Assembly: GCF_008831265.1 (NCBI RefSeq)
Contig: NZ_VTTH01000004.1
Coordinates: forward strand, 62,001 to 126,000
Origin: Lacisediminimonas profundi
GTDB taxonomy: Bacteria > Pseudomonadota > Gammaproteobacteria > Burkholderiales > Burkholderiaceae_D
DNA: 64,000 bases
Direction: 5' to 3'
In this document: piece by piece, positions 43,073 to 51,764 of the stretch
How positions within the stretch are numbered: position 1 is the stretch's first letter
Layout: the number at the start of each line of letters is the position of its first letter
Position numbers and translations under genes: made by a program
Notes under the pieces: model-generated
Database searches by the model: none
Told to the model about the DNA's origin: nothing
The model's input: the letters and a program-made list of their open reading frames with translations, nothing else

Positions 43073-43783
43073 ATGATGGAAATGATGTACAGCTCGGTAT
43101 TCTGGGTAGCACTGGCCCAGATCATCGGCATCAACATAATTCTCTCCGGCGACAACGCCGTGGTGATCGCCCTCGCTGCACGGTCGCTTCCGGCCGAGCA
43201 GCAAAAGAAAGCCGTGATCTACGGCAGCGTGGCGGCGATCGTCATGCGGATCATCCTCACGGTGGTTGCAGTCAGCCTGCTGAGCCTGCCCTACCTGAAG
43301 CTGGTCGGCAGCATATTGCTGTTGTGGATCGGCGTGCAGCTGCTGCTGCCAGAAGACGACGGCGAAGGTCACGGCCCGAGCGCCAGCAACCTCGGCGCGG
43401 CTATCCGCACGATCCTGATCGCCGATCTCGTGATGAGCCTCGACAATGTGCTTGGCGTGGCAGCGGCTGCAAAGGGCAACATCGTACTTCTGATCGTTGG
43501 CCTGGCAATCAGCATCCCGTTGATCATTTTCGGCAGCACCGTCATCCTCAAGCTGATGGATCGTTTCCCGGTCATCATCACGGTCGGCGCCGCCCTGCTC
43601 GGTTATGTCGCCGGTGAAATGCTGGTTGGCGATCCGGTCCTCGCTGCATGGTTCAAGACGCAGCCGCTCTTGCACGACGTGATACCGTATGTCGGTGCCG
43701 CACTCGTGGTCCTCATCGGAAAATGGATGAGCCGCGGTCGGCCCAAGGCACACGGTGTCGAAATCGAGAGCGAAGTCCGCTGA
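43073..43783 (+). CDS. TerC family membrane protein (YjbE-type)
   Basis: 236 aa, with GGAG 8 nt before the ATG. It is the short TerC type with an acidic signature in each half: IIGINIILSGDNAVVIALAA and LIADLVMSLDNVLGVAAAAK. About seven TM helices. YjbE-type proteins are putative metal (Mn2+) or ion transporters. It is first of a terC-usp pair; a Crp/Fnr-type site is upstream, shared in sequence with the oxalate locus. Confidence 0.92.
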   Translation: MMEMMYSSVFWVALAQIIGINIILSGDNAVVIALAARSLPAEQQKKAVIYGSVAAIVMRIILTVVAVSLLSLPYLKLVGSILLLWIGVQLLLPEDDGEGHGPSASNLGAAIRTILIADLVMSLDNVLGVAAAAKGNIVLLIVGLAISIPLIIFGSTVILKLMDRFPVIITVGAALLGYVAGEMLVGDPVLAAWFKTQPLLHDVIPYVGAALVVLIGKWMSRGRPKAHGVEIESEVR

Positions 43784-43846
43784 TCACCGCGGACCAGATC
43801 GCATAGAACCAAACAGATACAGAAACAGACAGGCGAAGGAGCTTTA

Positions 43847-44278
43847 ATGATCAAGCTGATGATTCCCGTGGACGGCTCGGAAGGTTCGTCGCGAGCAGTG
43901 CGATATGCCATCAATACCGCCGGACTTTACAAGGATCCGGTCGAGCTGCACGTGCTGAACGTGCAGCACCCGATTGTCTCCGGCAATGTGCGCCATTTCA
44001 TTTCGCACGAAGAGCTGGACCGCTATTACCGCGAGAACGCCGATGCGGCAATGAAGCCGGCAATCGAGTTGCTTCAAAAGGCCGGCCTGCACTACACCAC
44101 CCACACGGCGCTCGGCGACCCGGCGGAAACAGTGGTGCAGATGGCAAGGGAAAAGGGCTGCGCCCAGATCGTGATGACCCCGCGCGGATTAGGAAACATG
44201 GCAGGCATGCTGCTTGGTTCCGTAACCTCCAAGGTCATCCACCTGTCGACCGTGCCGGTGTTGCTGGTCAAGGAATGA
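43847..44278 (+). CDS. Universal stress protein (UspA family)
   Basis: 143 aa, with AAGGAG before the ATG. UspA fold: MIKLMIPVDGSEGSSRAVRY at the start, then GDPAETVVQMAREKGCAQIVM and the ATP-binding GLGNMAGMLLGSVTSKVIHL ending VPVLLVKE. The G-x2-G-x9-G-(S/T) ATP motif is present. It lies 63 bp after terC and is probably co-transcribed. The role is stress adaptation, exact partner unknown. Confidence 0.92.
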   Translation: MIKLMIPVDGSEGSSRAVRYAINTAGLYKDPVELHVLNVQHPIVSGNVRHFISHEELDRYYRENADAAMKPAIELLQKAGLHYTTHTALGDPAETVVQMAREKGCAQIVMTPRGLGNMAGMLLGSVTSKVIHLSTVPVLLVKE

Positions 44279-44492
44279 AGCTGGTTCAGCATTGAATAAT
44301 TCGACCCTCGGCTAAAGAGGGCTGGGACTGCCGCAAATGGCAATCCCGCAAAGAGGTGATTCGGCAGGTCGGGATGTAATCGCGACATCAGTACCCCCTC
44401 TCAAAAAGAGGGGGGCTGGCCGCACAAGATCAGTCGCCGGACAGCATGTGGGCGGCAGGTGTGAAATCTATATCAATAATCAGGAGACATTC

Positions 44493-45524
44493 ATGCGTAA
44501 AGCATCGATTTCGTTGGTGGCAGGTGGTCTCAAGCGTGCAGTCACGGCAGGCTTCATCGCTGCTGCCTTTGCTGCAGTTGCCCCGTCCGCATTTGCGGCA
44601 TGGGAGCCGACCAAGCCGGTCGAGTTCGTGATCCCCGCAGGCACAGGCGGCGGCGCTGACCAGATGGCGCGCTTTATCCAGGGCATCATCGTCAAGCACA
44701 ACATGATGAAGCAGCCACTGATCGTGGTGAACAAGTCCGGTGGCGCCGGCGCCGAGGGCTTCCTCGACGTCAAGAACCACAAGGGCGAGCCGCACAAGAT
44801 CATCATCACCCTTTCCAACCTGTTCACGACACCGCTCGCAACTGGCGTGCCGTTCAACTGGAAGGACATGACCCCGGTTTCGATGATGGCGCTGGACCAG
44901 TTCGTGCTGTGGGTGAACGCAGAGTCGCCACACAAGACTGCCAAGGAATACATCGCCGCAGTCAAGGCAGCCGGCCCAAGCAAAATGAAAATGGGCGGCA
45001 CCGGATCGAAGCAGGAAGACCAGATCCTGACGGTTGGCGTCGAAAAGGCCACCGGCACAAAATTCATCTACATCCCGTTCAAAGGGGGCGGTGAAGTTGC
45101 GGTCCAACTGGTGGGCAAGCACATCGATTCCTCGGTCAACAACCCGATCGAAGCCGTCGCCCAATGGCGCGCCGGCAAGCTGCGTGCACTGTGCGTCTTT
45201 GACGATGAGCGCATGCCGTACAAGACCAAGGTCACCGCTACCCAATCCTGGAACGACATCCCGACCTGCAAGGAATCGGGTGTGCCCACCGACTACGTGA
45301 TGTTGCGCGGCATTTTCATGGCGCCAGGCGTCACCAAGGATCAGACGGATTACTACGTCAACGTCCTGAAGAAAGTCCGCGAGACCCCCGAGTGGAAAGA
45401 GTTCATGGAGAAGGGTGCCTTCAACCAGACCTCGATGACTGGCCCGGACTTCGTCAAATGGCTGGAAAAGGCTGAGCAGCAGCACAAGACGCTGATGCAG
45501 GAAGCCGGCTTCATCGCCAAGTAA
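44493..45524 (+). CDS. tctC: Tripartite tricarboxylate transporter substrate-binding protein (TctC/Bug)
   Basis: 343 aa from the ATG of MRKASISLVAGG, with CAGGAG upstream; the open extension to 44337 is not coding. A signal peptide ends near APSAFA-AW. The mature protein begins EPTKPVEFVIPAGTGGGADQ, the Bug-family anion-binding loop, and has IIVKHNMMKQPLIVVNKSGGAGAEG. It captures a carboxylate in the periplasm for TctBA. Placement beside oxalate genes suggests an organic-acid ligand, possibly oxalate or a C4-C6 acid. Confidence 0.92.
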   Translation: MRKASISLVAGGLKRAVTAGFIAAAFAAVAPSAFAAWEPTKPVEFVIPAGTGGGADQMARFIQGIIVKHNMMKQPLIVVNKSGGAGAEGFLDVKNHKGEPHKIIITLSNLFTTPLATGVPFNWKDMTPVSMMALDQFVLWVNAESPHKTAKEYIAAVKAAGPSKMKMGGTGSKQEDQILTVGVEKATGTKFIYIPFKGGGEVAVQLVGKHIDSSVNNPIEAVAQWRAGKLRALCVFDDERMPYKTKVTATQSWNDIPTCKESGVPTDYVMLRGIFMAPGVTKDQTDYYVNVLKKVRETPEWKEFMEKGAFNQTSMTGPDFVKWLEKAEQQHKTLMQEAGFIAK

Positions 45525-45617
45525 TATCTCAAGCGGCAGGAGGACAGGAGGACGCACGCAGTGTGCCCTCCTGTCTGATCAGTCGCCTTCAATAGTCCAC
45601 AGCAGGAGTTTTTCCAC

Positions 45618-46136
45618 ATGGATCACCATACGGATGCCGGCGCACCGCGTTCCGGCGTGCCCACCTACATCGTCGAGGCTGTTGTCGCCGTCCTCGTATT
45701 GATTCTCGGCCTGACGGTCATCTACGGCAGCCGCAAGCTCGGCTCTGGCTGGACCAGCGATGGTCCGGGGGCTGGCTACTTCCCCTTCTATATCGGCCTG
45801 ATCATCTGTATCTCCGGCGCGGGGATCCTGTGGCAGTCGGTGTTCGGCAAAGAGCGCAATACCGAAATTTTCGTCGACAGCGAGCAGCTCAAACGCGTGC
45901 TGTCAGTGCTGATTCCGGCAGCGGTCTACGTCGGTGCAATCCAGGTTCTCGGCCTTTATGTCGCGTCCGCGATCTACATCGCATTGTTCATGATCATTCT
46001 GGGCAAGTACTCGCCGCTCAAGAGCGTAATCCTGGGCATCGTCATCAATGGATTTTTCTTCGCGCTGTTCGAAATCTGGTTCAAGGTCCCGCTGTTCAAG
46101 GGCATGATTAACTTGCTCAGCTTTACTGGGTATTGA
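45618..46136 (+). CDS. tctB: Tripartite tricarboxylate transporter small subunit TctB
   Basis: 172 aa, CAGGAG upstream. Four TM helices (VEAVVAVLVLILGLTVIYGS, GYFPFYIGLIICISGAGILW, VLIPAAVYVGAIQVLGLYVA, VILGIVINGFFFALFEIWF), the TctB pattern including GPGAGYFPF. It stabilises TctA in the inner membrane. It is second in the tctCBA operon, 93 bp after tctC. Confidence 0.93.
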   Translation: MDHHTDAGAPRSGVPTYIVEAVVAVLVLILGLTVIYGSRKLGSGWTSDGPGAGYFPFYIGLIICISGAGILWQSVFGKERNTEIFVDSEQLKRVLSVLIPAAVYVGAIQVLGLYVASAIYIALFMIILGKYSPLKSVILGIVINGFFFALFEIWFKVPLFKGMINLLSFTGY

Positions 46137-46173
46137 GCCGGTTGCTAACCGACTCTGAAAACGAGGTGTTGGA

Positions 46174-47703
46174 ATGGAAGAATTAAACGCCCTCTTCTCG
46201 GGCTTCGCAACGGTCCTGTCGCCCATGAATGCATTGCTCATGGTGATCGGCATCGTGCTAGGTGTTCTCATCGGCGTGCTGCCGGGACTTGGTGGCGCCA
46301 ACGGCGTCGCTATCCTGTTGCCGCTGACTTTCTCGATGTCGCCAACGTCGGCGATCATCATGTTGTCGTGTATTTACTGGGGTGCGCTGTTCGGCGGTGC
46401 CATTACCTCGATCCTGTTCAACATACCGGGTGAGCCATGGTCGGTGGCGACCACCTTCGACGGCTATCCGATGGCGCAGCAGGGCCGCGCCGGCGAGGCA
46501 CTGGCAACCGCCTTTACCTCGTCCTTCGTCGGCGCGCTGGCGGCGGTCATCATGATCACCTTCATGGCGCCGCTGGTGGCGAAGTTCGCACTGAAGTTCG
46601 GACCTCCGGAGTTCTTCGCGGTGTACCTGCTGACCTTCTGCAGCTTCGTCGGCATGGGCAAGGGTTCGCCGTTCAAGATCCTGGCGTCAATGGCGATCGG
46701 CTTCGGCCTTGCCGCAGTCGGCATGGATACCGTCACCGGACAGTTGCGCCTGACTTTCGGCCTGCCTGACCTGATGCGCGGTTTCGACTTCCTGATCGCG
46801 GTGATCGGCTTGTTCGGTATCGGTGAAATCCTGCAGTCGATGGAAGAAGGCCTGGCATTTTCCGGCAAGAGCGCGAAGATCAATCCCAAGGTCGTGTTCG
46901 AAACCTGGAAGAAGCTGCCCAGCTACTGGGCGACCTCGGTGCGCAGTTCGCTGGTCGGCATCTGGATGGGCATCACCCCGGGTGGCGCGACGCCTGCATC
47001 CTTCATGAGCTACGGCCTGGCCAAGCGCTTCTCCAAGAACGGCGCGCGCTTCGGCTCCGGCGAAATGGAAGGCGTGGTCGCGCCTGAAACCGCAGCCCAC
47101 GCTGCCGGTACCAGCGCGCTGCTGCCAATGCTGGCACTGGGTATCCCGGGTTCGCCGACCGCCGCAGTCCTGCTGGGTGGCCTGCTGATCTGGGGCTTGC
47201 AGCCAGGTCCGCTGCTGTTCGTCGAACAGAAGGACTTCGTCTGGGGCCTGATCGCCAGCATGTATCTCGGTAACCTGGTCGGATTGATCGTGGTGCTGAC
47301 GACCGTGCCGCTGTTTGCATCGATCCTGCGCATTCCGTTCTCGATCATCGCACCTGTGATCATTGTGATTTGCGCGATTGGCGCCTACACCGTGCATAAC
47401 GCGATGCTCGACATCTGGTTCATGCTGCTGTTTGGCTTGATCGGCTACATCTTCAAGAAGCTTGATTACCCGCTTGCGCCGTTGGTGCTGGCACTGGTAC
47501 TGGGCGACAAGGCAGAAGACTCGTTCCGTCAGGCCATGCTGGTATCGCAGGGCGAGTTGTCGATCATGTGGTCCAACGCGCTGGTCGGTTCGATCACTAC
47601 GCTGGCACTCCTGATGTTGTTCTGGCCGCTGATCTCCCGTGCGATCGCCCTGGTTCGCCCTCCGAAGGTGGATGAACTGGCAGCGCAGCGTCCGGTGGAT
47701 TGA
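46174..47703 (+). CDS. tctA: Tripartite tricarboxylate transporter large subunit TctA
   Basis: 509 aa with ~12 TM segments and the TctA signature near the N-terminus, GVLIGVLPGLGGANGVAILL, plus a second copy-like motif LALGIPGSPTAAVLLGGLLI. It is the channel-forming subunit that imports the acid with Na+ or H+. It is last in tctCBA and followed by a strong terminator. Confidence 0.95.
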   Translation: MEELNALFSGFATVLSPMNALLMVIGIVLGVLIGVLPGLGGANGVAILLPLTFSMSPTSAIIMLSCIYWGALFGGAITSILFNIPGEPWSVATTFDGYPMAQQGRAGEALATAFTSSFVGALAAVIMITFMAPLVAKFALKFGPPEFFAVYLLTFCSFVGMGKGSPFKILASMAIGFGLAAVGMDTVTGQLRLTFGLPDLMRGFDFLIAVIGLFGIGEILQSMEEGLAFSGKSAKINPKVVFETWKKLPSYWATSVRSSLVGIWMGITPGGATPASFMSYGLAKRFSKNGARFGSGEMEGVVAPETAAHAAGTSALLPMLALGIPGSPTAAVLLGGLLIWGLQPGPLLFVEQKDFVWGLIASMYLGNLVGLIVVLTTVPLFASILRIPFSIIAPVIIVICAIGAYTVHNAMLDIWFMLLFGLIGYIFKKLDYPLAPLVLALVLGDKAEDSFRQAMLVSQGELSIMWSNALVGSITTLALLMLFWPLISRAIALVRPPKVDELAAQRPVD

Positions 47704-47753
47704 TGCGGTAACCGTTGCAGATGCACGCAGTCCGGCTTGGCCGGCTGCATCAG

Positions 47754-47782
47754 GCGGCGCCTTCGGGCGCCGCTTTTTTTTT
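47754..47782 (+). terminator. Intrinsic terminator of tctCBA
   Basis: GCGGCGCC (47754-47761), a TTCG tetraloop and GGCGCCGC (47766-47773), then nine T. An 8-bp GC stem with the stable UUCG loop, 50 bp after the tctA stop. Confidence 0.95.
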
Positions 47783-47798
47783 GCGCAATCGGCGATGC

Positions 47799-47815
47799 TT
47801 TTGCGTTGCAGCAAA
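47799..47815. promoter_or_regulatory. Twin 17-bp motif, copy 1, upstream of panE-like gene
   Basis: TTTTGCGTTGCAGCAAA, an imperfect palindrome (TTTGC...GCAAA). The second copy is 92 bp downstream at 47891 with one mismatch. It lies in the 214-bp gap between the tctA terminator and the panE-like gene. Confidence 0.55.
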
Positions 47816-47890
47816 CCGTCCTTTTCGGGTTTTCATTTCTTAATCCGGAATGCAATTTCTCATGGTGACTATTTGTCCCCTTTCTCTACT

Positions 47891-47907
47891 TTTTGCATTG
47901 CAGCAAA
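47891..47907. promoter_or_regulatory. Twin 17-bp motif, copy 2, upstream of panE-like gene
   Basis: TTTTGCATTGCAGCAAA, 16/17 identical to the copy at 47799. Paired near-identical palindromes suggest operators for a dimeric regulator acting on the panE-like gene 90 bp downstream. Confidence 0.55.
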
Positions 47908-47996
47908 GCGGCCCCTTGTGCAGAATCGGATTTTTCAATCGGGGTCAGGGACATCACGGCGACGCGGTGCCTTGAACAACAGCAGGGGACGTAAAA

Positions 47997-49010
47997 GTGA
48001 AAATAGCAATAGTGGGAGCGGGGGGCATTGGCGGATACGTTGGCGCAAAGCTGGCGCTGGCCGGGGAGGACGTGACTTTCATCGTGCGCGGCGCCAACCT
48101 GGAGACGATCAGCAAGAACGGCATCAAGCTGATCACGCAGGATGGCCAGGAGCGCATCGCAACCAATGTCCGGGCCACCAATAATTACAAGGAGGCGGGC
48201 CCGCAGGATCTGGTGATCCTGGCGCTGAAGGCGCATCAACTGGAAGCCGTGGCCAATGATGTGCCCGATCTGTTCGGCCCGGAGACCGTGGTGATCCCGA
48301 TGCAGAACGGTATTCCCTACTGGTACTTCCACCAGCATGGCGGCGAGCTGGCCGGCCGCCGTGTCGAGTCGGTGGATCCGACCGGACTGATCTCGGCGAA
48401 AATTCCCGCAGAGCGCGTTCTCGGTTGCGTGGTCTACCCTGCTTCCGAGCTGGTCGCGCCGGGCGTCGTCATGCATATCGAGGGTGAGCGTTTTCCGCTG
48501 GGCGAGCTGGACGGGTCGAGCAGCGAGCGAGTCAACCGGGTCGCGCAGTGCTTCACCAATGCCGGCTTCAAGTCCCCGGTGCTGGACAACATTCGTGCCG
48601 AAATCTGGCTCAAGCTGTGGGGCAACCTCACTTTCAATCCCATCAGCGCGCTGGCGCATTCGACGCTGGTGGACATTTGCCAGTTTCCGCTGTCGCGCGA
48701 GCTGGCAGCCAACATGATGACCGAGGCGCAGGCCATCGCCAACAAGCTGGGCATCGAGTTCCGGGTGTCGCTGGAAAAGCGGATCGCTGGCGCCGAGAAA
48801 GTGGGCAAGCACAAGACCTCGATGCTGCAGGACGTGGAAGCGGGGCGTGCGCCGGAAATCGACGCGCTGGCGGGATCAGTGATCGAGCTGGGCAGGCTTA
48901 CGGGTACGCCTACACCGCATATCGATACCGTCTATGCGCTGGTGAAACTGTTGGGAAGGGAAATGGAAGAAAAGGCAGGACATGTACGGCTGATGCCGAA
49001 CATCGATTGA
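47997..49010 (+). CDS. PanE/ApbA-family reductase (candidate oxalyl-CoA reductase)
   Basis: 337 aa from a GTG with GGGGA upstream. The N-terminal NADPH-binding Rossmann motif is KIAIVGAGGIGGYVGAKLAL, the hinge and substrate region follow (VIPMQNGIPYWYFHQHGG, conserved Asn), and the C-terminal helical domain has AEIWLKLWGNLTFNPISALA with the family Lys and Asn. Family members reduce ketopantoate. In Methylobacterium the paralog PanE2 reduces oxalyl-CoA to glyoxylate. Position beside oxc/frc favours that role here (inference). It has its own promoter region with twin motifs. Confidence 0.85.
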   Translation: MKIAIVGAGGIGGYVGAKLALAGEDVTFIVRGANLETISKNGIKLITQDGQERIATNVRATNNYKEAGPQDLVILALKAHQLEAVANDVPDLFGPETVVIPMQNGIPYWYFHQHGGELAGRRVESVDPTGLISAKIPAERVLGCVVYPASELVAPGVVMHIEGERFPLGELDGSSSERVNRVAQCFTNAGFKSPVLDNIRAEIWLKLWGNLTFNPISALAHSTLVDICQFPLSRELAANMMTEAQAIANKLGIEFRVSLEKRIAGAEKVGKHKTSMLQDVEAGRAPEIDALAGSVIELGRLTGTPTPHIDTVYALVKLLGREMEEKAGHVRLMPNID

Positions 49011-49109
49011 GGAGTGTCGGGGCTGCCCGCGCTCAGCCCGGGCTTGGTCCAAGGCTGCCCGTGTGCTGCCCGCGACCTCGCACATGCCGGCGGCCGGCGG
49101 CATGTGCCC

Positions 49110-49718
49110 TCAGATCTTGCCCTGGTGTTTCAACCTGCTGAGCGTTTCCGCTGAGAGGTTCAGGTAGGTTGCCAGTTCTTTCTTGGGAATTCGCTCGAAC
49201 AGGTCGGGATGCTTGCGCAGGAAGCGATGTACCCGTCCCGGCGCGTCCAGCAAGTGCAGCGTGATCGTATGGGCCATGATTTCGCTCATCAGGTGCATGA
49301 CCTCGTATTCGAAGGTCTGCTTGACGTCCGGGTAGCGTTCCATGAACGCGATCCATTGCATCAGCGGCAGCTTGGCCACGCGCGAGCGGGTGACCGACAC
49401 GATGCTGTAGGGAGTAGGCGTCTTCAGGCGCCATGCCGCATAGCTGGTCTCAATGTCCCTTGCTTCGGCAAAGCGCAGGATCATTTCCTTGGCCTGGGAA
49501 TTCGTCACTACCCGCTTCAGCAGGCCATCGAGAACGAAGTACTGCTCCATCTCGTGCACGCCCTGGTGCAACAGGAAATCTCCCTTGTTGCAATCGACAA
49601 TGACGAGCAGGGGTTCCAGCTCGGCCCACTCCTGCTCGGTCATTCCCTTGAGCACGAGATTCTGGCGCAGTTGCACGCGAATGATGTTGCGTTCCGGATG
49701 GTCGGCTACAGACGACAT
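49110..49718 (-). CDS. Crp/Fnr-family transcriptional regulator
   Basis: 202 aa. The N-terminal cyclic-nucleotide-binding-like beta roll (LLVIVDCNKGDFLLHQGVHE, VLDGLLKRVV) is followed by a long dimer helix and a C-terminal HTH, PKKELATYLNLSAETLSRLK, with the E-x2-S-R pattern of FNR. There is only one Cys, so it is not an iron-sulfur oxygen sensor. It is divergent from oxc. Two perfect ATTGAC-CGCG-GTCAAT palindromes lie in the gap, the expected kind of site. It probably controls the oxalate operon and itself. Confidence 0.88.
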   Translation of the reverse strand: MSSVADHPERNIIRVQLRQNLVLKGMTEQEWAELEPLLVIVDCNKGDFLLHQGVHEMEQYFVLDGLLKRVVTNSQAKEMILRFAEARDIETSYAAWRLKTPTPYSIVSVTRSRVAKLPLMQWIAFMERYPDVKQTFEYEVMHLMSEIMAHTITLHLLDAPGRVHRFLRKHPDLFERIPKKELATYLNLSAETLSRLKHQGKI

Positions 49719-49768
49719 TTGACCTCGTTTTCTTGCATTTCAGACAGTGGCCACATGATCCGGTACAA

Positions 49769-49784
49769 ATTGACCGCGGTCAAT
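49769..49784. promoter_or_regulatory. Crp/Fnr-type operator 1
   Basis: ATTGACCGCGGTCAAT, a perfect 16-bp palindrome 51 bp upstream of the Crp/Fnr gene (minus). An identical palindrome lies 107 bp away at 49876, about ten helical turns. Confidence 0.8.
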
Positions 49785-49875
49785 GAGAACAACGGCAGCC
49801 TCTCTCTATGATATTGGCAACCTGCAGCGGGTGCCTTGACCGGGCACCACCAGGTAAATCGGGAATAACTTGAAA

Positions 49876-49891
49876 ATTGACCGCGGTCAAT
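49876..49891. promoter_or_regulatory. Crp/Fnr-type operator 2 (oxc promoter)
   Basis: ATTGACCGCGGTCAAT again. Its centre is ~42.5 bp upstream of a start site predicted from the -10 element TATCAT at 49914-49919. That is the class II activator position for Crp/Fnr proteins, and there is no good -35 hexamer, as expected for an activated promoter. Confidence 0.8.
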
Positions 49892-49913
49892 GGTAAACCC
49901 CGATCGCAATTCC

Positions 49914-49919
49914 TATCAT
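49914..49919 (+). promoter_or_regulatory. Predicted -10 element of oxc promoter
   Basis: TATCAT matches TATAAT at 5/6 and is spaced correctly for activation from operator 2. The leader to the oxc ATG would be about 83 nt. Confidence 0.5.
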
Positions 49920-50008
49920 ACCGCGACGGTGCAGGTCCACCCTGTGCAGATGATGAGCGAGACGCCGTCGTATTGCTCACCCCTTATCGAATAAAGAGAT
50001 ATGTGATC

Positions 50009-51736
50009 ATGACAACCGAGACACAAGAACGAGAGCTCACCGACGGGTTCCATCTCATCATCGACGCCATGAAGGCGAACGATATCGACACCATCTACGG
50101 CCTGGTTGGCATTCCGATTACCGACCTCGCCAGGTTGGCGCAGGCAGAGGGAATGCGCTGGATCGGTTTCCGTCATGAAGCCAATGCGGTCAACGCCGCA
50201 GCCATCGCCGGCTACCTGACCAAGAAGCCGGGCATTGCGATGACCGTGTCGGCTCCTGGCTTCCTGAACGGCCTGGTCGCCTTGGCCAATGCTACCGTCA
50301 ACTGCTTCCCGATGATCATGATCAGCGGCTCCTCCGAGCGCGAGATCGTCGACCTGCAGCAGGGTGACTACGAAGAGCTCGACCAGCTCAATGCCGCCAA
50401 GCCGTATGTCAAGGCAGCCTATCGTATCAATCACGTCGAGGACATCGGCATCGGCATGGCACGTGCCATCCGCGCAGCCGTGTCAGGCCGCCCGGGCGGT
50501 GTCTACCTCGACCTGCCAGCCAAGCTGATGGGCCAGGCCATGGACGCCATCAAAGGGCAGAAGTCGATCGTGCGCGTGGTCGACGCTGCGCCGGATCAGC
50601 CTCCTTCGCCCGAGTCGGTGAAGCGCGCGCTGGAAGTGCTCAAGTCCGCCAAGCGTCCGGTGATCATGCTGGGCAAGGGCGCTGCCTACGCCCAGGTCGA
50701 CGCCGAAATTCGCGAACTGGTCGAGAAGACCGGCATCCCTTACCTGTCGATGTCGATGGCCAAGGGCCTGTTGCCCGACAATCATCCGCAATCGGCACAG
50801 GCCGCCCGTTCCTACGCGCTGGCCAAGTCCGACACCGTGCTGTTGATCGGCGCCCGCCTGAACTGGCTGCTGTCGCATGGCAAGGGCCCGACCTGGGGTG
50901 GTACGGACCACAAGGACTGGGCTGAAAAGAAATTCATCCAGATCGACATCTCCGCGCAGGAAATGGACAGCAACGTGCCGATCGACGCGCCGCTGGTTGG
51001 CGACATTGGCTCCTGCGTCAAGGCCCTGCTGGCCGGCCTGGGCGATTTCCAGAAGCCTGCAGCCGAGTGGACCGGCGCCATTGTCGAAAAGCGCGAAGCA
51101 AATATCGCCAAGATGGCCAAGACGCTGGACGCCAATCCGTCGCCGATGAACTTCCATAGCGCCCTGCGCGCCATGCGCGACGTGCTCAAGACCCGTCCGG
51201 ATGTCTATCTGGTCAACGAAGGCGCCAACACGCTCGACTATGCGCGCAGCATCATCGACATGTACCAGCCGCGCAAGCGCCTCGACTCAGGCACCTGGGG
51301 CGTGATGGGTATCGGCATGGGCTACGCCATCGGTGCTGCCGTCACCAGCGGCTTGCCAGTGGTGGCCCTCGAGGGCGACTCCGCGTTCGGATTCTCGGGC
51401 ATGGAAGTCGAAACCATTTGCCGTTACAACCTGCCGGTCACCGTGGTGATTTTCAACAACAACGGTGTCTACCGCGGTTGCGACGTCAACCCGACCGGCG
51501 GTGCCGACGTGGCTCCGACGGTGTTCGTGAAGGGTTCGCGTTACGACATGCTGATGACCGCATTCGGCGGCGTTGGCGTGACCGTCACCACGCCGGATGA
51601 GCTGGCAAAGGCGCTGGCTGAAGGCATCGCCTCCGGCAAGCCGACCCTGATCAATGCAGTGATCGACGAGAAAGCCGGAACCGAAAGCGGCCGCATCAGT
51701 CACTTGAATCCTACAAGCGCAGCAACCAAAAAATAA
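50009..51736 (+). CDS. oxc: Oxalyl-CoA decarboxylase
   Basis: 575 aa from the ATG of [14 protein letters not shown]; the open extension upstream would cover the operator. It is a ThDP enzyme: N-terminal catalytic Glu in [20 protein letters not shown], then [20 protein letters not shown], and the C-terminal ThDP/Mg motif [20 protein letters not shown]...IFNNNGVY. It converts oxalyl-CoA to formyl-CoA and CO2 in the cytosol. First gene of the oxc-frc row, with a Crp/Fnr-regulated promoter. Very close in pattern to Oxalobacter OXC. Confidence 0.97.
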   Translation: MTTETQERELTDGFHLIIDAMKANDIDTIYGLVGIPITDLARLAQAEGMRWIGFRHEANAVNAAAIAGYLTKKPGIAMTVSAPGFLNGLVALANATVNCFPMIMISGSSEREIVDLQQGDYEELDQLNAAKPYVKAAYRINHVEDIGIGMARAIRAAVSGRPGGVYLDLPAKLMGQAMDAIKGQKSIVRVVDAAPDQPPSPESVKRALEVLKSAKRPVIMLGKGAAYAQVDAEIRELVEKTGIPYLSMSMAKGLLPDNHPQSAQAARSYALAKSDTVLLIGARLNWLLSHGKGPTWGGTDHKDWAEKKFIQIDISAQEMDSNVPIDAPLVGDIGSCVKALLAGLGDFQKPAAEWTGAIVEKREANIAKMAKTLDANPSPMNFHSALRAMRDVLKTRPDVYLVNEGANTLDYARSIIDMYQPRKRLDSGTWGVMGIGMGYAIGAAVTSGLPVVALEGDSAFGFSGMEVETICRYNLPVTVVIFNNNGVYRGCDVNPTGGADVAPTVFVKGSRYDMLMTAFGGVGVTVTTPDELAKALAEGIASGKPTLINAVIDEKAGTESGRISHLNPTSAATKK

Positions 51737-51764
51737 GCTAACCGACGAAAAGGAGCTATCCACC

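Noticed and set aside
44394-44414. Hairpin CCCCCTCT/AGAGGGGG upstream of tctC
   Set aside because: 8-bp stem without a T-tract; not a terminator and no other function evident.
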